DNA from: VAZQ01 sp963817135 | GTDB taxonomy: Bacteria; Pseudomonadota; Alphaproteobacteria; Rhizobiales; Xanthobacteraceae | Reading direction: 5' to 3' | Assembly: GCA_963817135.1 (NCBI GenBank) | Contig: CAWFNG010000017.1 | Span: 124,001 to 188,000 of the forward strand | DNA: 64,000 nt | Part shown: piece after piece, positions 43,716 to 55,693 of the stretch | Position numbering within the stretch: position 1 is the first letter of the stretch | Layout of the letters: each line of letters begins with the position of its first letter | Position numbers and translations under genes: made by a program | The notes under the pieces: model-generated | What the model was told of the DNA's origin: nothing | Database searches by the model: none | Seen by the model: only the letters and a program-made list of their open reading frames with translations

Positions 43716-45326
43716 ATGAGCGCGCTCGCATCCGCCATCGACCCGCACGCGCAGGAATTTGCAAGGAACGCTGCCGCCCTGAAAGCTCTGGTGGCGGATC
43801 TGCGCGCCAGGCTCGACGCTGCCATGCAGGGCGGCAGCGAAGAGTCGCGCAAGCGCCATATCGGTCGGGGAAAATTGCTGGCGCGGGAACGCGTCAATCT
43901 CCTGCTCGACCCGGGGACGCCGTTTCTTGAATTGTCGCCGCTTGCCGCCTACGGCCTCTACGGCGGGGACGTTCACTCCGCCAGCCTGATCACCGGCATC
44001 GGCCGCATCGGCAATCGCGAATGCATGATTGTCGCCAACGACGCCACCATCAAGGGCGGCACGTATTATCCCATGACGGTGAAGAAGCATGTCCGCGCCC
44101 AGGAGATCGCCCGCGAGAATCATCTCCCTTGCGTCTATCTCGTCGATTCCGGCGGGGCATTTCTCCCGCTGCAGGACGAGATATTCCCGGATGAGCGCCA
44201 TTTCGGCCGCATCTTCTACAACCAGGCGCGCATGTCGGCTTCAGGCATTGCGCAGGTTGCGGTTGTCATGGGTTCCTGCACCGCAGGCGGCGCCTATGTG
44301 CCGGCGATGTCGGATGAGAGCATCATTGTGCGCAACCAAGGCACCATCTTTCTCGGCGGTCCCCCATTGGTGAAAGCCGCGACCGGCGAGGAGGTGAGCG
44401 CCGAGGACCTTGGCGGCGCCGAAGTGCACAGCCGACAGTCCGGCGTGACCGACTATTACGCGACCAGCGACAGCCACGCGATCGGCATCGCGCGGCGGAT
44501 TATTGCCAACCTGAACCAGGTCAAACATTCCTATCCGCTGCCGCAGAGCGTGCGCGAGCCGCTTTATCCGGCCGAGGAACTTTACGGCATCGTGCCGGCG
44601 GACCCGCGCACGCCCTACGACGTGCGCGATGTCATTGCGCGGCTGGTCGATGCTTCGGAGTTCGACGAGTTCAAGGCGCTCTACGGGCAGACGCTCGTTT
44701 GCGGCTTTGCCCGCATTCACGGCTTTCTGGTCGGCATTCTCGCCAACAACGGCATCCTGTTCAGCGAAAGCGCGCTCAAGGCCGCGCATTTCATTGAGTT
44801 GGCGAGCCAGCGCAACATCCCGCTCGTCTTCCTGCAGAACATCACCGGCTTCATGGTCGGTCGCAAATACGAGGCCGGGGGCATCGCCAAGGACGGCGCC
44901 AAGATGGTGACCGCGGTCGCCACGACTTCGGTGCCGAAATACACCGTCATCATCGGCGGCAGCTACGGCGCCGGAAATTACGGCATGTGCGGCCGTGCCT
45001 ACGCGCCGCGCTTTCTGTGGATGTGGCCGAATGCGCGCATTTCGGTCATGGGCGGCGAGCAGGCAGCGAGCGTCCTTGGCCTCCTCCGCCAGGAGGCGAT
45101 CGAGGAGAAAGGCGGTACCTGGAGCGCTGCGGACGCGGAAGCCTTCAAGGCTCCCATCCGTGAGCAGTATGAAAGGCAGGGGCATCCCTACTACGCGACG
45201 GCGCGGCTGTGGGATGATGGCATCATTGACCCCGCCGACACCCGCATGGTGCTCGCGCTCGCACTCGCCGCCGGGCGCAACGCCCCGCCGCCGGAGCCCA
45301 CCCGCTTCGGCGTATTCAGGATGTAG
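43716..45326 (+). CDS. mccB: Methylcrotonyl-CoA carboxylase, carboxyltransferase (beta) subunit
   Basis: A 536-residue carboxyltransferase with two crotonase-like halves. SRKRHIGRGKLLARERVNLL near 45, YPMTVKKHVRAQEIA near 115, SGGAFLPLQDEIFPD near 145 and GGSYGAGNYGMCGRAY near 412 identify the MCC beta type rather than propionyl-CoA carboxylase. It transfers CO2 from biotin to 3-methylcrotonyl-CoA in leucine breakdown. It lies between ivd and mccA with very short gaps. Confidence 0.95.
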   Translation: MSALASAIDPHAQEFARNAAALKALVADLRARLDAAMQGGSEESRKRHIGRGKLLARERVNLLLDPGTPFLELSPLAAYGLYGGDVHSASLITGIGRIGNRECMIVANDATIKGGTYYPMTVKKHVRAQEIARENHLPCVYLVDSGGAFLPLQDEIFPDERHFGRIFYNQARMSASGIAQVAVVMGSCTAGGAYVPAMSDESIIVRNQGTIFLGGPPLVKAATGEEVSAEDLGGAEVHSRQSGVTDYYATSDSHAIGIARRIIANLNQVKHSYPLPQSVREPLYPAEELYGIVPADPRTPYDVRDVIARLVDASEFDEFKALYGQTLVCGFARIHGFLVGILANNGILFSESALKAAHFIELASQRNIPLVFLQNITGFMVGRKYEAGGIAKDGAKMVTAVATTSVPKYTVIIGGSYGAGNYGMCGRAYAPRFLWMWPNARISVMGGEQAASVLGLLRQEAIEEKGGTWSAADAEAFKAPIREQYERQGHPYYATARLWDDGIIDPADTRMVLALALAAGRNAPPPEPTRFGVFRM

Positions 45327-45328
45327 AA

Positions 45329-47323
45329 GTGTCGGTCTACCGGCGCTTCGACAAGCTCCTCATAGCCAATCGCGGCGAGATCGCCTGCCGCATCATGCGT
45401 ACCGCCGGACGCATGGGCTTGCGCACGGTGGCCGTGTTTTCCGACGCGGATCGCGGCGCGCTGCACGTCGCGCTTGCCGACGAGGCGGTGAACATCGGGC
45501 GCCCGCCGGCGCAGGAAAGCTATCTCAACATCGAGGCTCTGCTCGCCGCCGCGCGAAAAGCCGGAGCAGGGGGCGTGCATCCCGGTTACGGTTTCCTCGC
45601 CGAGAACGCGGATTTTGCGCAGGCCTGCACCGATGCCGGCCTGGTTTTCGTCGGACCTGCGGCCGAGACCATGCGTGTCATGGGCTCGAAGGCGGCAGCC
45701 AAATCGCTCATGCAGTCCGCCGGCGTGCCGGTGGTCCCGGGCTTTCACGGAGGCGAGCAGGATCTCCTGACATTGCAGCAAGCGGCCGACCGCATCGGCT
45801 ATCCCGTGCTGATCAAGGCTTCCGCCGGCGGCGGCGGCAGGGGAATGCGCCTCGTGCACGGCGCCGAAGAATTCCCCGAAGCGCTCACCGGCGCGAAGCG
45901 CGAGGCGAAAGCCGCATTCGGAAATGATCAGGTATTGCTCGAGAAATATCTCACCAGGCCGCGGCACATCGAGCTGCAGGTATTCGGCGACAGCCACGGC
46001 AATATCGTGTCGCTCCATGAGCGCGAATGCACCTTGCAGCGTCGCCACCAGAAAGTGGTGGAGGAGGCGCCCGCCATTCTCCTCACGGATGCACGGCGTG
46101 CCGAGATGGCGGCTGCCGCGCGCGAGGCTGCGCGTGCCGCACGCTATGTTGGCGCCGGTACCGTCGAATTCATTGTGGATGCTTCCGGCTTCTATTTCAT
46201 CGAGATGAACACCCGCCTGCAGGTCGAGCATCCCGTCACCGAGATGGTCCTCGGCGTCGATCTGGTGGAATGGCAAGTGCGGGTTGCATTCGGAGAAGAC
46301 CTGCCGCGCCGGCAGCACGAGATCGGCGCGCGCGGCCACGCCATGGAGGCGCGCGTTTATGCCGAGGACGCCGAAAAAGGTTTTCTGCCTTCGACCGGAA
46401 CGATCCGCACGTGGAGCGAGCCGCAGGGAACTGGCATCCGCGTCGATACCGGTTTTCGTGCCGGGGACACCGTCACTCCTTATTATGACGCGCTCCTCGC
46501 CAAGCTCATTGTCTGGGCCGACGACCGCAACGCGGCGCGCGGGCGGATGATCGAGGCGCTACGCGATTTCGAAATCGCCGGAGTGACCACCAATCTCGGT
46601 TTCCTCGCCGCGCTGCTGCAACACCCGCAGGTGGCGCGTGGCGAGATCGACACCGGGTTCATCGAGCGCGAGCTTTCGAATTTGACGGCGGGGCGCCCGC
46701 TCACAGCGCTCGACATGGCCGCCGCCTGCGCCGCGGTCATTCTCCGCGAACAGCGCGAGCAAGACGCTGACGAGTGGGGTTGGTCACCATGGGATGCAAG
46801 GAACGGCTGGATGCTGGCGGGGCGCCGCAGCCGCGCTCTGAGCTTTCGAGCGCATGGGCGTCGGCATGATGCCGTGCTGTGGTATGGCCGCGACGGACTG
46901 GCAATGGAATTTGCCGGCGCGCGGGCTTCCCTGCGTTTCAATTCCATCGATGAAACCGATTTCACCGTGATGCTCGGTGATGCCAGCGAGCGAGCATCGG
47001 CGGCATGGTCGGGCCGCGAGCTCGATCTCAAGACGCAACGCGGGCGTCTTAAGTTGCACTGGATCGACCCGTTCGCAGGCGAGGTCGGCGAAGCCGCCGC
47101 GGCCAGAGGGATCGTCGCGCCCATGCCGGGCACGGTGGCGCGTATCCTCGCGCAACCCGGTGAGCAGGTCGCGCGCGGCGCGCCGCTCCTGGTGCTCGAA
47201 GCGATGAAGATGGAGCATATCTTGCGCGCGCCCACCGACGGACATGTGCGCGCGCTCAAATGTGCGCCCGGTGATTTCGTGCAGGAGGGGACCGAGCTTG
47301 CCGATTTCGAACCGGCGGCATGA
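45329..47323 (+). CDS. mccA: Methylcrotonyl-CoA carboxylase, biotin (alpha) subunit
   Basis: A 664-residue biotin carboxylase plus biotin carrier. The N-terminal LLIANRGEIACRIMRTA, the ATP-grasp loop KASAGGGGRGMR near 171, and EMNTRLQVEHPVTEM near 288 form the biotin carboxylase domain. The carrier domain near the C-terminus has the biotinylated Lys in EAMKMEH near 628. Start GTG at 45329, two bases after mccB. It completes the acetone-insensitive leucine pathway step; the later genes (methylglutaconyl-CoA hydratase, HMG-CoA lyase) are not in the window. Confidence 0.95.
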   Translation: MSVYRRFDKLLIANRGEIACRIMRTAGRMGLRTVAVFSDADRGALHVALADEAVNIGRPPAQESYLNIEALLAAARKAGAGGVHPGYGFLAENADFAQACTDAGLVFVGPAAETMRVMGSKAAAKSLMQSAGVPVVPGFHGGEQDLLTLQQAADRIGYPVLIKASAGGGGRGMRLVHGAEEFPEALTGAKREAKAAFGNDQVLLEKYLTRPRHIELQVFGDSHGNIVSLHERECTLQRRHQKVVEEAPAILLTDARRAEMAAAAREAARAARYVGAGTVEFIVDASGFYFIEMNTRLQVEHPVTEMVLGVDLVEWQVRVAFGEDLPRRQHEIGARGHAMEARVYAEDAEKGFLPSTGTIRTWSEPQGTGIRVDTGFRAGDTVTPYYDALLAKLIVWADDRNAARGRMIEALRDFEIAGVTTNLGFLAALLQHPQVARGEIDTGFIERELSNLTAGRPLTALDMAAACAAVILREQREQDADEWGWSPWDARNGWMLAGRRSRALSFRAHGRRHDAVLWYGRDGLAMEFAGARASLRFNSIDETDFTVMLGDASERASAAWSGRELDLKTQRGRLKLHWIDPFAGEVGEAAAARGIVAPMPGTVARILAQPGEQVARGAPLLVLEAMKMEHILRAPTDGHVRALKCAPGDFVQEGTELADFEPAA

Positions 47324-47344
47324 TGAAAAGCGCCTGAGAGATAT

Positions 47345-47416
47345 CGTAGCCCGCATGGAGCGCAGCGCAATGCGGGAAAGCCTCCCGGATTACGCTGACG
47401 CTCCATCCGGGCTACG
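47345..47416. repeat. Dispersed palindromic repeat
   Basis: A 72-base imperfect palindrome, cgtagcccgcatggagcg on the left answered by cgctccatccgggctacg on the right, with a central gcgggaaagcctcccgg. This type of gtagcccggatggagcg repeat is frequent in Bradyrhizobiaceae genomes. It sits after the mccA stop and before the end of a convergent gene, where it may act as an mRNA end. Confidence 0.75.
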
Positions 47417-47429
47417 AGTCTGAATAATC

Positions 47430-48401
47430 TCACTCCGCTTTGATGCCTGCGGCTCTGACGATGGGATACCATTTCTCCACCTCGGCCTTGTGAAACGCGG
47501 CGAAGGCCGCCGGCGTTTGCTGCTCTCCGGGCGGCAACTCCATGCCAAGCTCGGCGATGCGCTTGCGCGTGTCGGGATCGGCCATGGCAGCCACGGCTGC
47601 GGAATTGACCTTGCCGACGATATCGGCGGGCGTGTTCTTGGGCGCCCATATGCCGTGCCAGGTGCTGACATAGATGCCTGGAACGCCTGCTTCATCCGTG
47701 GTCGGAATCTCAGGCGCGGCAAACCAGCGCGTCCTGGCCATGACGGCATAGGCTTTGATGGTGCCGTTGCGAAACTGCGGCAACGAATTCGCTGCCAGGT
47801 CGCAGGACAGGTCGATCTGTCCGGCGACGAGGTCATGCAATGCCGGCGCGCCGCCGCGATAGGGCACGAATTGAAAGCGCGTCCCGGTCGCCTTCTGGAA
47901 GAACATGCCGCAGAAACGCGCGAGGCTTGCGGTGCCGGTCGTCGAAGCGGATGCCTTGTCCGGGTTCGCTTTGAGCCACGTCACCAGCTCTGCGAGGCTG
48001 TTCGGCGGCAGGTCCTTTCTTGCCACCATCCAGTACGGCACGCTCGGCAGCCGCGCGACCGGTTCGAGGTCGTTGAGCATGTCGAAAGAAAGCGTATAGA
48101 CCGCGCCCGAGATAACGTATTGGCCGAGCGTGCCCATGCCGAGCGTGTAGCCGTCCGGCGCCGAGCGCACGACCCGGGCAATCGACAGCGTTCCGCCGGC
48201 ACCGCCCATGTTTTCCACAATGATGGGCTGACCCAGTGTCACGCGCATGTGGTCGGCCAGGATGCGTGCCAGCGCGTCCACGGCGCCGCCTGCGGGCAGC
48301 GCCACCACGATGGTGACCGGTCGCGACGGATAGTTCTCTGCATGCGCGGCCGCTATCGCGGCAAATAGCGCGAGCGCGATCGCAAAGAGGCGGTTTCTCA
48401 T
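47430..48401 (-). CDS. TctC/Bug-type periplasmic binding protein
   Basis: A 323-residue tripartite tricarboxylate transporter receptor-like protein. The signal peptide covers residues 1-21 (cleavage near AHAEN). The mature part starts YPSRPVTIVVALPAGGAVDA and continues with VENMGGAGGTLS near 62 and GTLGQYVIS near 90, both typical of the family. It binds a carboxylated ligand in the periplasm. No TctA/TctB membrane genes are adjacent; orphan Bug proteins are common in this group. It is convergent with mccA. Confidence 0.9.
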   Translation of the reverse strand: MRNRLFAIALALFAAIAAAHAENYPSRPVTIVVALPAGGAVDALARILADHMRVTLGQPIIVENMGGAGGTLSIARVVRSAPDGYTLGMGTLGQYVISGAVYTLSFDMLNDLEPVARLPSVPYWMVARKDLPPNSLAELVTWLKANPDKASASTTGTASLARFCGMFFQKATGTRFQFVPYRGGAPALHDLVAGQIDLSCDLAANSLPQFRNGTIKAYAVMARTRWFAAPEIPTTDEAGVPGIYVSTWHGIWAPKNTPADIVGKVNSAAVAAMADPDTRKRIAELGMELPPGEQQTPAAFAAFHKAEVEKWYPIVRAAGIKAE

Positions 48402-48556
48402 GTGCTCAGCCGCTTCAGCGTCATATCGGGTTAAGATTACCTGACGGTGCTTTCGATATTGCTGCTGACCTCATTGAACTTTCTGATTGGCACTGCCCAT
48501 GGCGCGCCGGAACCATTTTGAGTAATAGTTGGCTTCGTTCCCGGAAAGGGGACTAC

Positions 48557-49549
48557 ATGCGCCGCCGTGATTTCATCAAGCTGCTTTCTGCCTGTGCTCC
48601 CATGTGGCCACTTAGGGCGCGCTCGCAGCAGATTGAAAGGGTGCGTCGGATCGGCGTCCTTATGGCGGTCTCGGAGACTGACCGGCAGTATCAATCTTAT
48701 GTTGCAGTTTTCCGGGAAGCACTGCGGAATCTCGGATGGATGGAAGGTCGCAACATCCAGATCGAAACTCGCTGGGCCAGGCTCGACATGGAAGCGACGC
48801 AACGATATGCGAAAGAGCTCGTCGCATTGCAACCAGACCTCGTTCTTTCAAATAACACGCCCACCACTGCGGCGCTGCTGCAACAAACGCGCACAATCCC
48901 CATCATTTTCGCGACCGTTGCGGATCCGGTCGGCAGCGGCTTCGTGGTGGGCTTGGCGCGGCCGGGCGGCAATGCCACCGGTTTCGCCACCATCGAGGGC
49001 TCGCTGGGCGGCAAGTGGCTGGAGTTGCTCAAGGAGATTGCACCGCGTGTCAACCGGGTTGCTTTCTTGTTTAACCCTACGACCGCGACATATGCCGATT
49101 ATATTCTGAAACCCTTCAAGGCCGCCGCCGTATCATTCGGGGTGGAAGCGATTGTCGCATCGGTTCACGACATGTCCGAGGTCGAATCCGTCATTGCCCG
49201 CCAGGCAAGCGAGCCGAATGGTGGCATGATTGTGATGAATGAAGACTTCACGATCGCCCATCGCATGGAGATCATATCGCTCGCGGATCGCTATCGCCTG
49301 CCCGTCATGTATCCGTTTCGTTTCTTCGCTGAACTGGGGGGCCTCTTATCCTATGGCGTTGATTTGATCGATAACTTTCGCCGCGCGGCGCCGTATGCCG
49401 ATCGCATTCTCAAGGGCGCGAGTCCGGGCGAGCTTCCAGTCCAAGCCCCGGTCAAGTTCGAACTGGTGATCAACCTCAAGACGGCCAAAGCGCTCGGCAT
49501 CGATGTGCCCTTGCATCTTCAGCAGCGCGCCGACGAGGTGATCGAATAA
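48557..49549 (+). CDS. PF04392-type ABC substrate-binding protein
   Basis: A 330-residue member with an RRRDFIKLLSA Tat-like signal (ending RSQQIER), an ARPGGNATGF motif near 143 and the terminal FELVINLKTAKALGIDVPLH ending ADEVIE. The start at 48557 follows gaaagggg. It is complete but again without permease or ATPase genes; the downstream gene is katG. Ligand unknown. Confidence 0.88.
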   Translation: MRRRDFIKLLSACAPMWPLRARSQQIERVRRIGVLMAVSETDRQYQSYVAVFREALRNLGWMEGRNIQIETRWARLDMEATQRYAKELVALQPDLVLSNNTPTTAALLQQTRTIPIIFATVADPVGSGFVVGLARPGGNATGFATIEGSLGGKWLELLKEIAPRVNRVAFLFNPTTATYADYILKPFKAAAVSFGVEAIVASVHDMSEVESVIARQASEPNGGMIVMNEDFTIAHRMEIISLADRYRLPVMYPFRFFAELGGLLSYGVDLIDNFRRAAPYADRILKGASPGELPVQAPVKFELVINLKTAKALGIDVPLHLQQRADEVIE

Positions 49550-49803
49550 GTGCGCCAGGCAAAGCTGGTGCGATCCTCCTGCTCTGCAAAGACCTCGCGG
49601 AGTAGGGCCGTGTGACTGCTTAGCTAAGCTAGCAAGCACGTCCTGCCTGGTGACCTGGTTGCCTTCATCGTCAATTCCGAACCGCGCTTCCCGGTGATCA
49701 GACATTCCGCGTGAGCAGCTCTTGGTCGGCTGGATCGCTTTCCAAGAACCGATGATCCTTGTATACGGAACGGGAACAAAGCGGATCACGCTCGGAGAGA
49801 AAC
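49550..49803. other. Upstream region of katG
   Basis: A 254-base gap that should contain the katG promoter. I could not identify an OxyR-type site confidently by eye. Confidence 0.3.
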
Positions 49804-51988
<2,185 letters not shown>

Positions 51989-52006
51989 CTAGGCGCGGCG
52001 ATTTGT

Positions 52007-52032
52007 GCGCGACGCATAAAAAAGCGTCGCGC
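52007..52032. terminator. Hairpin after katG
   Basis: A perfect nine-base stem gcgcgacgc / gcgtcgcgc encloses an eight-base A-rich loop, 20 bases after the katG stop. There is no T-tract after it on the plus strand, but the stem is strong. Confidence 0.6.
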
Positions 52033-52112
52033 CCGCCGTAGCGGGTGGGCCTTGCACCCACTGGAAAGCGCCGCCTTGTCACGGCGCACGCCAGGAGCCG
52101 ACATTCGCTCTC

Positions 52113-53105
52113 TCAATCGAGTATCTCATCAGCGCGCACCATCAGAGCCAGCGGGACATCGATACCTAATGCCTTTGCGGTTGTGAGATTGATCACCAGC
52201 TCGAACTTAGTGGGCAGAAAGATCGGTAGATCGGCAGGGTTGGCGCCCTTGAGGAGGCGATCGGCATATACCGACGACTGCCGGAACAGGTTAGGAAGAT
52301 CGACGCCGTAGGATATCAGGCCGCCCTCGGCGGCGGCGGCACGCAATGCGTGGATCACTGGCAGCCGGTGGCGCGCGGCCAGCTCATTGATTTGCTTTCG
52401 GTGGGCGTTGGTGGCGGGGTCCGGCACCACGATCAATCCGAAATTCGGCTCGCGTCCCCACTGGGCCATAGCGCCTTCGATTTCGTTCGAATCGCGCAGC
52501 GGAGCCGCCACCACTTCGACCGCAAACCTCGGGGCCGCAGCTACCGCCGAGGCCAACCAACTGGCCGGGTTGGCGTCTGGGTTGGACAAGATGGCGACGC
52601 GGCCCACATGCGGTGCAATCTCCTTGAGTAGTTCGAGCAATTTCGCTGCTAAGCTCGGCTCGAAAACGTAGAAGCCGGTCAAATTACCGCCTGGATGGGC
52701 AAGGCTCGGTACCAAGCCATCCACAACCGGGTCGCTGCCGGCGATGAAGATGACGGGAACCGTGCGGCTCGCCTGCTGCATCGTCTTCGCCGCCGGTGTC
52801 CCATTGGCCAGGATCACGTCGGGCGCCAGTTGCAGCAACTGCGCGGCTGCGGATCGTATCCAATCGGCGTTGCCGAAGCCCCATTGGAAGTCGATCTGAA
52901 CATTGCGGCCGGCGATCCAGCCAAGCTTCTCAAGTCCTTGCCGGAACGCAGTGGCGCGGAGCTGTCCTTCCGAATCATTCTCCGGATAGAGCATCAGCAC
53001 GCCAATCCGCCGCATCCGCTCCGACACCTGCGCGAGCGCTGCAATCGGTCGCGCGACTACAGCGCCGCCGAGCGCGACTATCAATTCTCGCCGTCTGAAC
53101 AGCAT
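52113..53105 (-). CDS. PF04392-type ABC substrate-binding protein
   Basis: A 330-residue member on the minus strand. The N-terminus RRRELIVALGGAVVARPIAA is a Tat-like signal, less canonical than in its paralogues (ELIVAL in place of EFITLL). AHPGGNLTGF stands where the family has ARPGGNxTGF, and the end is FELVINLTTAKALGIDVPLA with RADEILD. Convergent with katG and intact. No transporter partners are adjacent. Confidence 0.88.
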   Translation of the reverse strand: MLFRRRELIVALGGAVVARPIAALAQVSERMRRIGVLMLYPENDSEGQLRATAFRQGLEKLGWIAGRNVQIDFQWGFGNADWIRSAAAQLLQLAPDVILANGTPAAKTMQQASRTVPVIFIAGSDPVVDGLVPSLAHPGGNLTGFYVFEPSLAAKLLELLKEIAPHVGRVAILSNPDANPASWLASAVAAAPRFAVEVVAAPLRDSNEIEGAMAQWGREPNFGLIVVPDPATNAHRKQINELAARHRLPVIHALRAAAAEGGLISYGVDLPNLFRQSSVYADRLLKGANPADLPIFLPTKFELVINLTTAKALGIDVPLALMVRADEILD

Positions 53106-53501
53106 GCGCTCCTCCGGTGTGAGGGCTGCTTAGCGAAAGTAAACGATACCACGCCGCGCCCGTGCGGTCTTCATGTTCGAGAACGACGATACGCCCGCGT
53201 GCTTTCGTCCCCGGCCAAGGACCGCTAATGGGTCATTCTGGGCCTTAGACCATCAATGCCAGCGAACGCCCTTAAGTCGGCTGTTCATTCGAGAGCGGCC
53301 CCTAAGGGGCACGAGGCGGCACTCACACTTCGTGCCGGACATGGGATGGGTCACTCGATCACCTCGAACGCCACTCGATCAACTTTGCTATCACCGAAGA
53401 CAACTGTTTATGGTGCACCCCCGACATTGATCCATATCAACCCGCAAATGGTTCCCGCGTGATCGAGTAGTTAGACGTCGCGGTCTACGGAGGGAATTGT
53501 G
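53106..53501. other. Non-coding gap
   Basis: No supported gene between the PF04392 gene and the small membrane protein; short frames have no start signals. It ends with the ggaggg box for the next gene. Confidence 0.35.
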
Positions 53502-53696
53502 ATGGACTGGATGGTTGGAGGACTGCTTATCGTTGCGGGTATAGTCGCCGGCTGGTTTGTTTCCAAAGATGCTGCGAACTTCGTCTTGGCACAGGGGATG
53601 GCTGCAATAGTAATTTTCGTCCTACTGGTTGCTATTCTGGCCTTTTGGCCTGCTCGCTGGACGCACCTTCTGAAACGCAGCAACAAACCGAATTAA
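53502..53696 (+). CDS. Small two-helix membrane protein
   Basis: A 64-residue protein, MDWMVGGLLIVAGIVAGWFV then SKDAANFVLAQGM and a second helix IVIFVLLVAILAFW with a basic tail. ggaggg lies about seven bases upstream. It is similar in plan to the protein at 27984-28193. Function unknown. Confidence 0.6.
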   Translation: MDWMVGGLLIVAGIVAGWFVSKDAANFVLAQGMAAIVIFVLLVAILAFWPARWTHLLKRSNKPN

Positions 53697-53808
53697 GCCG
53701 ATGCGGTCCGGGCGAAGCCATGTGGGAAGCCTGACCGTGTCCCTCGCTTAAATGCATTGCTCCCTACCAGCCGCGGTCACTTGATCAGATATCGCTCAAT
53801 ATGGCCAG

Positions 53809-55374
53809 CTATGCGTAAAGAGCCTTTAAGACACGGAAAAGGACGCTTGGGCTATGATATCCTTTGTAAACTGGGGGCGGCTTCCGGTCGGTCTTGAGCA
53901 GCGTGTGAACAGCCGTCCATGCAGAGCGCACCGAATATTCCATAGTGAAAACGACATCGTCAGGCTGCTCGCAGAATTGACCGATGAATGCAAAATTGGT
54001 CGATCCTTTCGGAACGACTGACGGTCGGTCCGCTTTCTTTCGGACGAGACAAACACTGCTGACAAATGGCAGCAGGCATGGAATGCAGATAGAGCACCGG
54101 ATGATGGCATCGGCTTGGCTTTCAAGTCCAACATGCGCCAGCACCTCCCGGAGTATTTCCGCCCCGGTGCAATCCGTCATTGGCTTTTGAACGAAATTGC
54201 CGGTTCTTTCCGGGTAGATACCATAGCCCCAGCCTACGTAAGTGCCTTCGGGCTGGCCGATGAAGTTTGGCTGGTGAAAGCGGACTACGGTGATCAGCCA
54301 ATTTGATCGCTTGAAGGTCATGAGCCCTCCGCGCCCTGCTTCCCGACCCGAAAACTCCTCCATCAACTTGGCAAAAGCAGAATCGGTGCAAGTTACCGTG
54401 AAAGACACCCATCTCGATCGATCGATATGGTCAGTGAAGACCTCAGGATGCCCGAATTCATTTCGGCCGCGCGCCAGGGACTTCCATAGCGTCCAAGAAT
54501 TGTGTGTCGTATCAATCAGGGGGCGGGGCGGACTTTCCATTGATCCGATGGACATGTCCGTAAGCTGAGACCCATTCGTGACCATAACCAAATCACTCGC
54601 ATCAACCTCGATCGTCGTCTTGACCCCGTTCCTTATGAAGTGCAGTGCGTTCGCTGTTATCCGGTCTGGGGCCGGCTCAAACTCGATCCCGCTGACAAAT
54701 GTGCCGGTATTAAAATTAACTGCCTGGTCCGCGAGCCACTTGGAAATTGGCTCGACTATGGCTTGATATTGATTGTATCTCGTACGAAGAATGAACGTCA
54801 TTGTCGAAAGATCGGGAAGCAGATGCATAAACCTAACGGTGTATCGACGCATCTCTATGGCGCTGTGTTCTGGAATAAACGCCATGATTGAACTCCAGAT
54901 GTACCAGAAATTAGTCTCAAAAAAATCTGTTGAAACGCAGTCCTTGATTTGTTTTCCTTCTAACAGAATTTCCGAAGTTAAAATCAATTTTGTAAGTTCA
55001 AACTTATGTTGTAGGCTTAAGTCCAAATGATTTGAGGGGACGATTTTCGCATTGCGGTCCACAAGTCTCGCTTTATCGTACCAGGAGTGGTGTTCGTTGA
55101 ACTCAGTTATTTCCTCTCTGATCGATTTTGAAGGATCGCTAGAGGACGGGACCATGGAAAACAGGTCCATGGCGCAGCGATACTGCCACTCGAATACCCG
55201 CCCGCCCGGATAAATGTAGCCAGTCTCAGCACTGCCGCTTACTCCAAGCGAACCGCCCAGGCGTGCTCTCGCCTCATAAACATTGATATTGTTACCGAGA
55301 ACGCCGCCATCTCTGATAAGGTAGGCGGCAGCCGCGAGCGATGCTAAACCTCCTCCGACGAGGTGAGCTTTCAT
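53809..55374 (-). CDS. ohyA: Oleate hydratase
   Basis: A 521-residue FAD-dependent fatty acid hydratase (the former myosin-cross-reactive-antigen family), which adds water across the cis-9 double bond of oleic acid. It begins KAHLVGGGLASLAAAAYLIR (dinucleotide-binding GGGxAS) followed by INVYEARARLGGSLG, and has the family block GGRVFEWQYRCAMDLFSMVP near 57 and the C-terminal VVFTMEYSVRSAW. Length is a little under the usual 550-650. The DNA is visibly more AT-rich than its neighbours, which suggests transfer. Copy C of the tandem-hairpin element begins 34 bases upstream of its start. Confidence 0.88.
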   Translation of the reverse strand: MKAHLVGGGLASLAAAAYLIRDGGVLGNNINVYEARARLGGSLGVSGSAETGYIYPGGRVFEWQYRCAMDLFSMVPSSSDPSKSIREEITEFNEHHSWYDKARLVDRNAKIVPSNHLDLSLQHKFELTKLILTSEILLEGKQIKDCVSTDFFETNFWYIWSSIMAFIPEHSAIEMRRYTVRFMHLLPDLSTMTFILRTRYNQYQAIVEPISKWLADQAVNFNTGTFVSGIEFEPAPDRITANALHFIRNGVKTTIEVDASDLVMVTNGSQLTDMSIGSMESPPRPLIDTTHNSWTLWKSLARGRNEFGHPEVFTDHIDRSRWVSFTVTCTDSAFAKLMEEFSGREAGRGGLMTFKRSNWLITVVRFHQPNFIGQPEGTYVGWGYGIYPERTGNFVQKPMTDCTGAEILREVLAHVGLESQADAIIRCSICIPCLLPFVSSVCLVRKKADRPSVVPKGSTNFAFIGQFCEQPDDVVFTMEYSVRSAWTAVHTLLKTDRKPPPVYKGYHSPSVLFRVLKALYA

Positions 55375-55408
55375 TGGCGATCACTCCCGCATTTCGTTCA
55401 TATTTACA

Positions 55409-55575
55409 CTAGTGTGGCGGATTTGACGTTCCTATCAGCATTGCCGCGAGTCATTTGTAGGAACGTCAAATCCAAAGCCACACTAGAATCAAATAGTTGC
55501 TAGTGTCCCTTTGGTTCCGACGTTCGTTTGCGAGAGTGCTGCAAAGTGATACGAACGTCGGAACCGGGACACTGG
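55409..55575. repeat. Tandem-hairpin element, copy C (167 bp)
   Basis: Nearly identical to copy B. Hairpin 1 is 55409-55486 (ctagtgtggc ... gccacactag) and hairpin 2 begins at 55500, with perfectly paired ggttccgacgttcgt / acgaacgtcggaacc. The end reads cactgg instead of cactag. It lies between oleate hydratase and the SulP transporter gene, downstream of the latter. Confidence 0.9.
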
Positions 55576-55693
55576 CAACGCGGCGGGAAGATCTGAATCT
55601 GCTGCTCGATACCCAACGATCTTGGGGGCGCACCAACTCCGTACATTCACTTACCCTCGGATGGTAAGCCTGGCCACCGATCTGCAATCGCAA

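Noticed and set aside
45191..46339. Long antisense frame over mccB/mccA
   Set aside because: Same reasoning; both sense genes are unambiguous.
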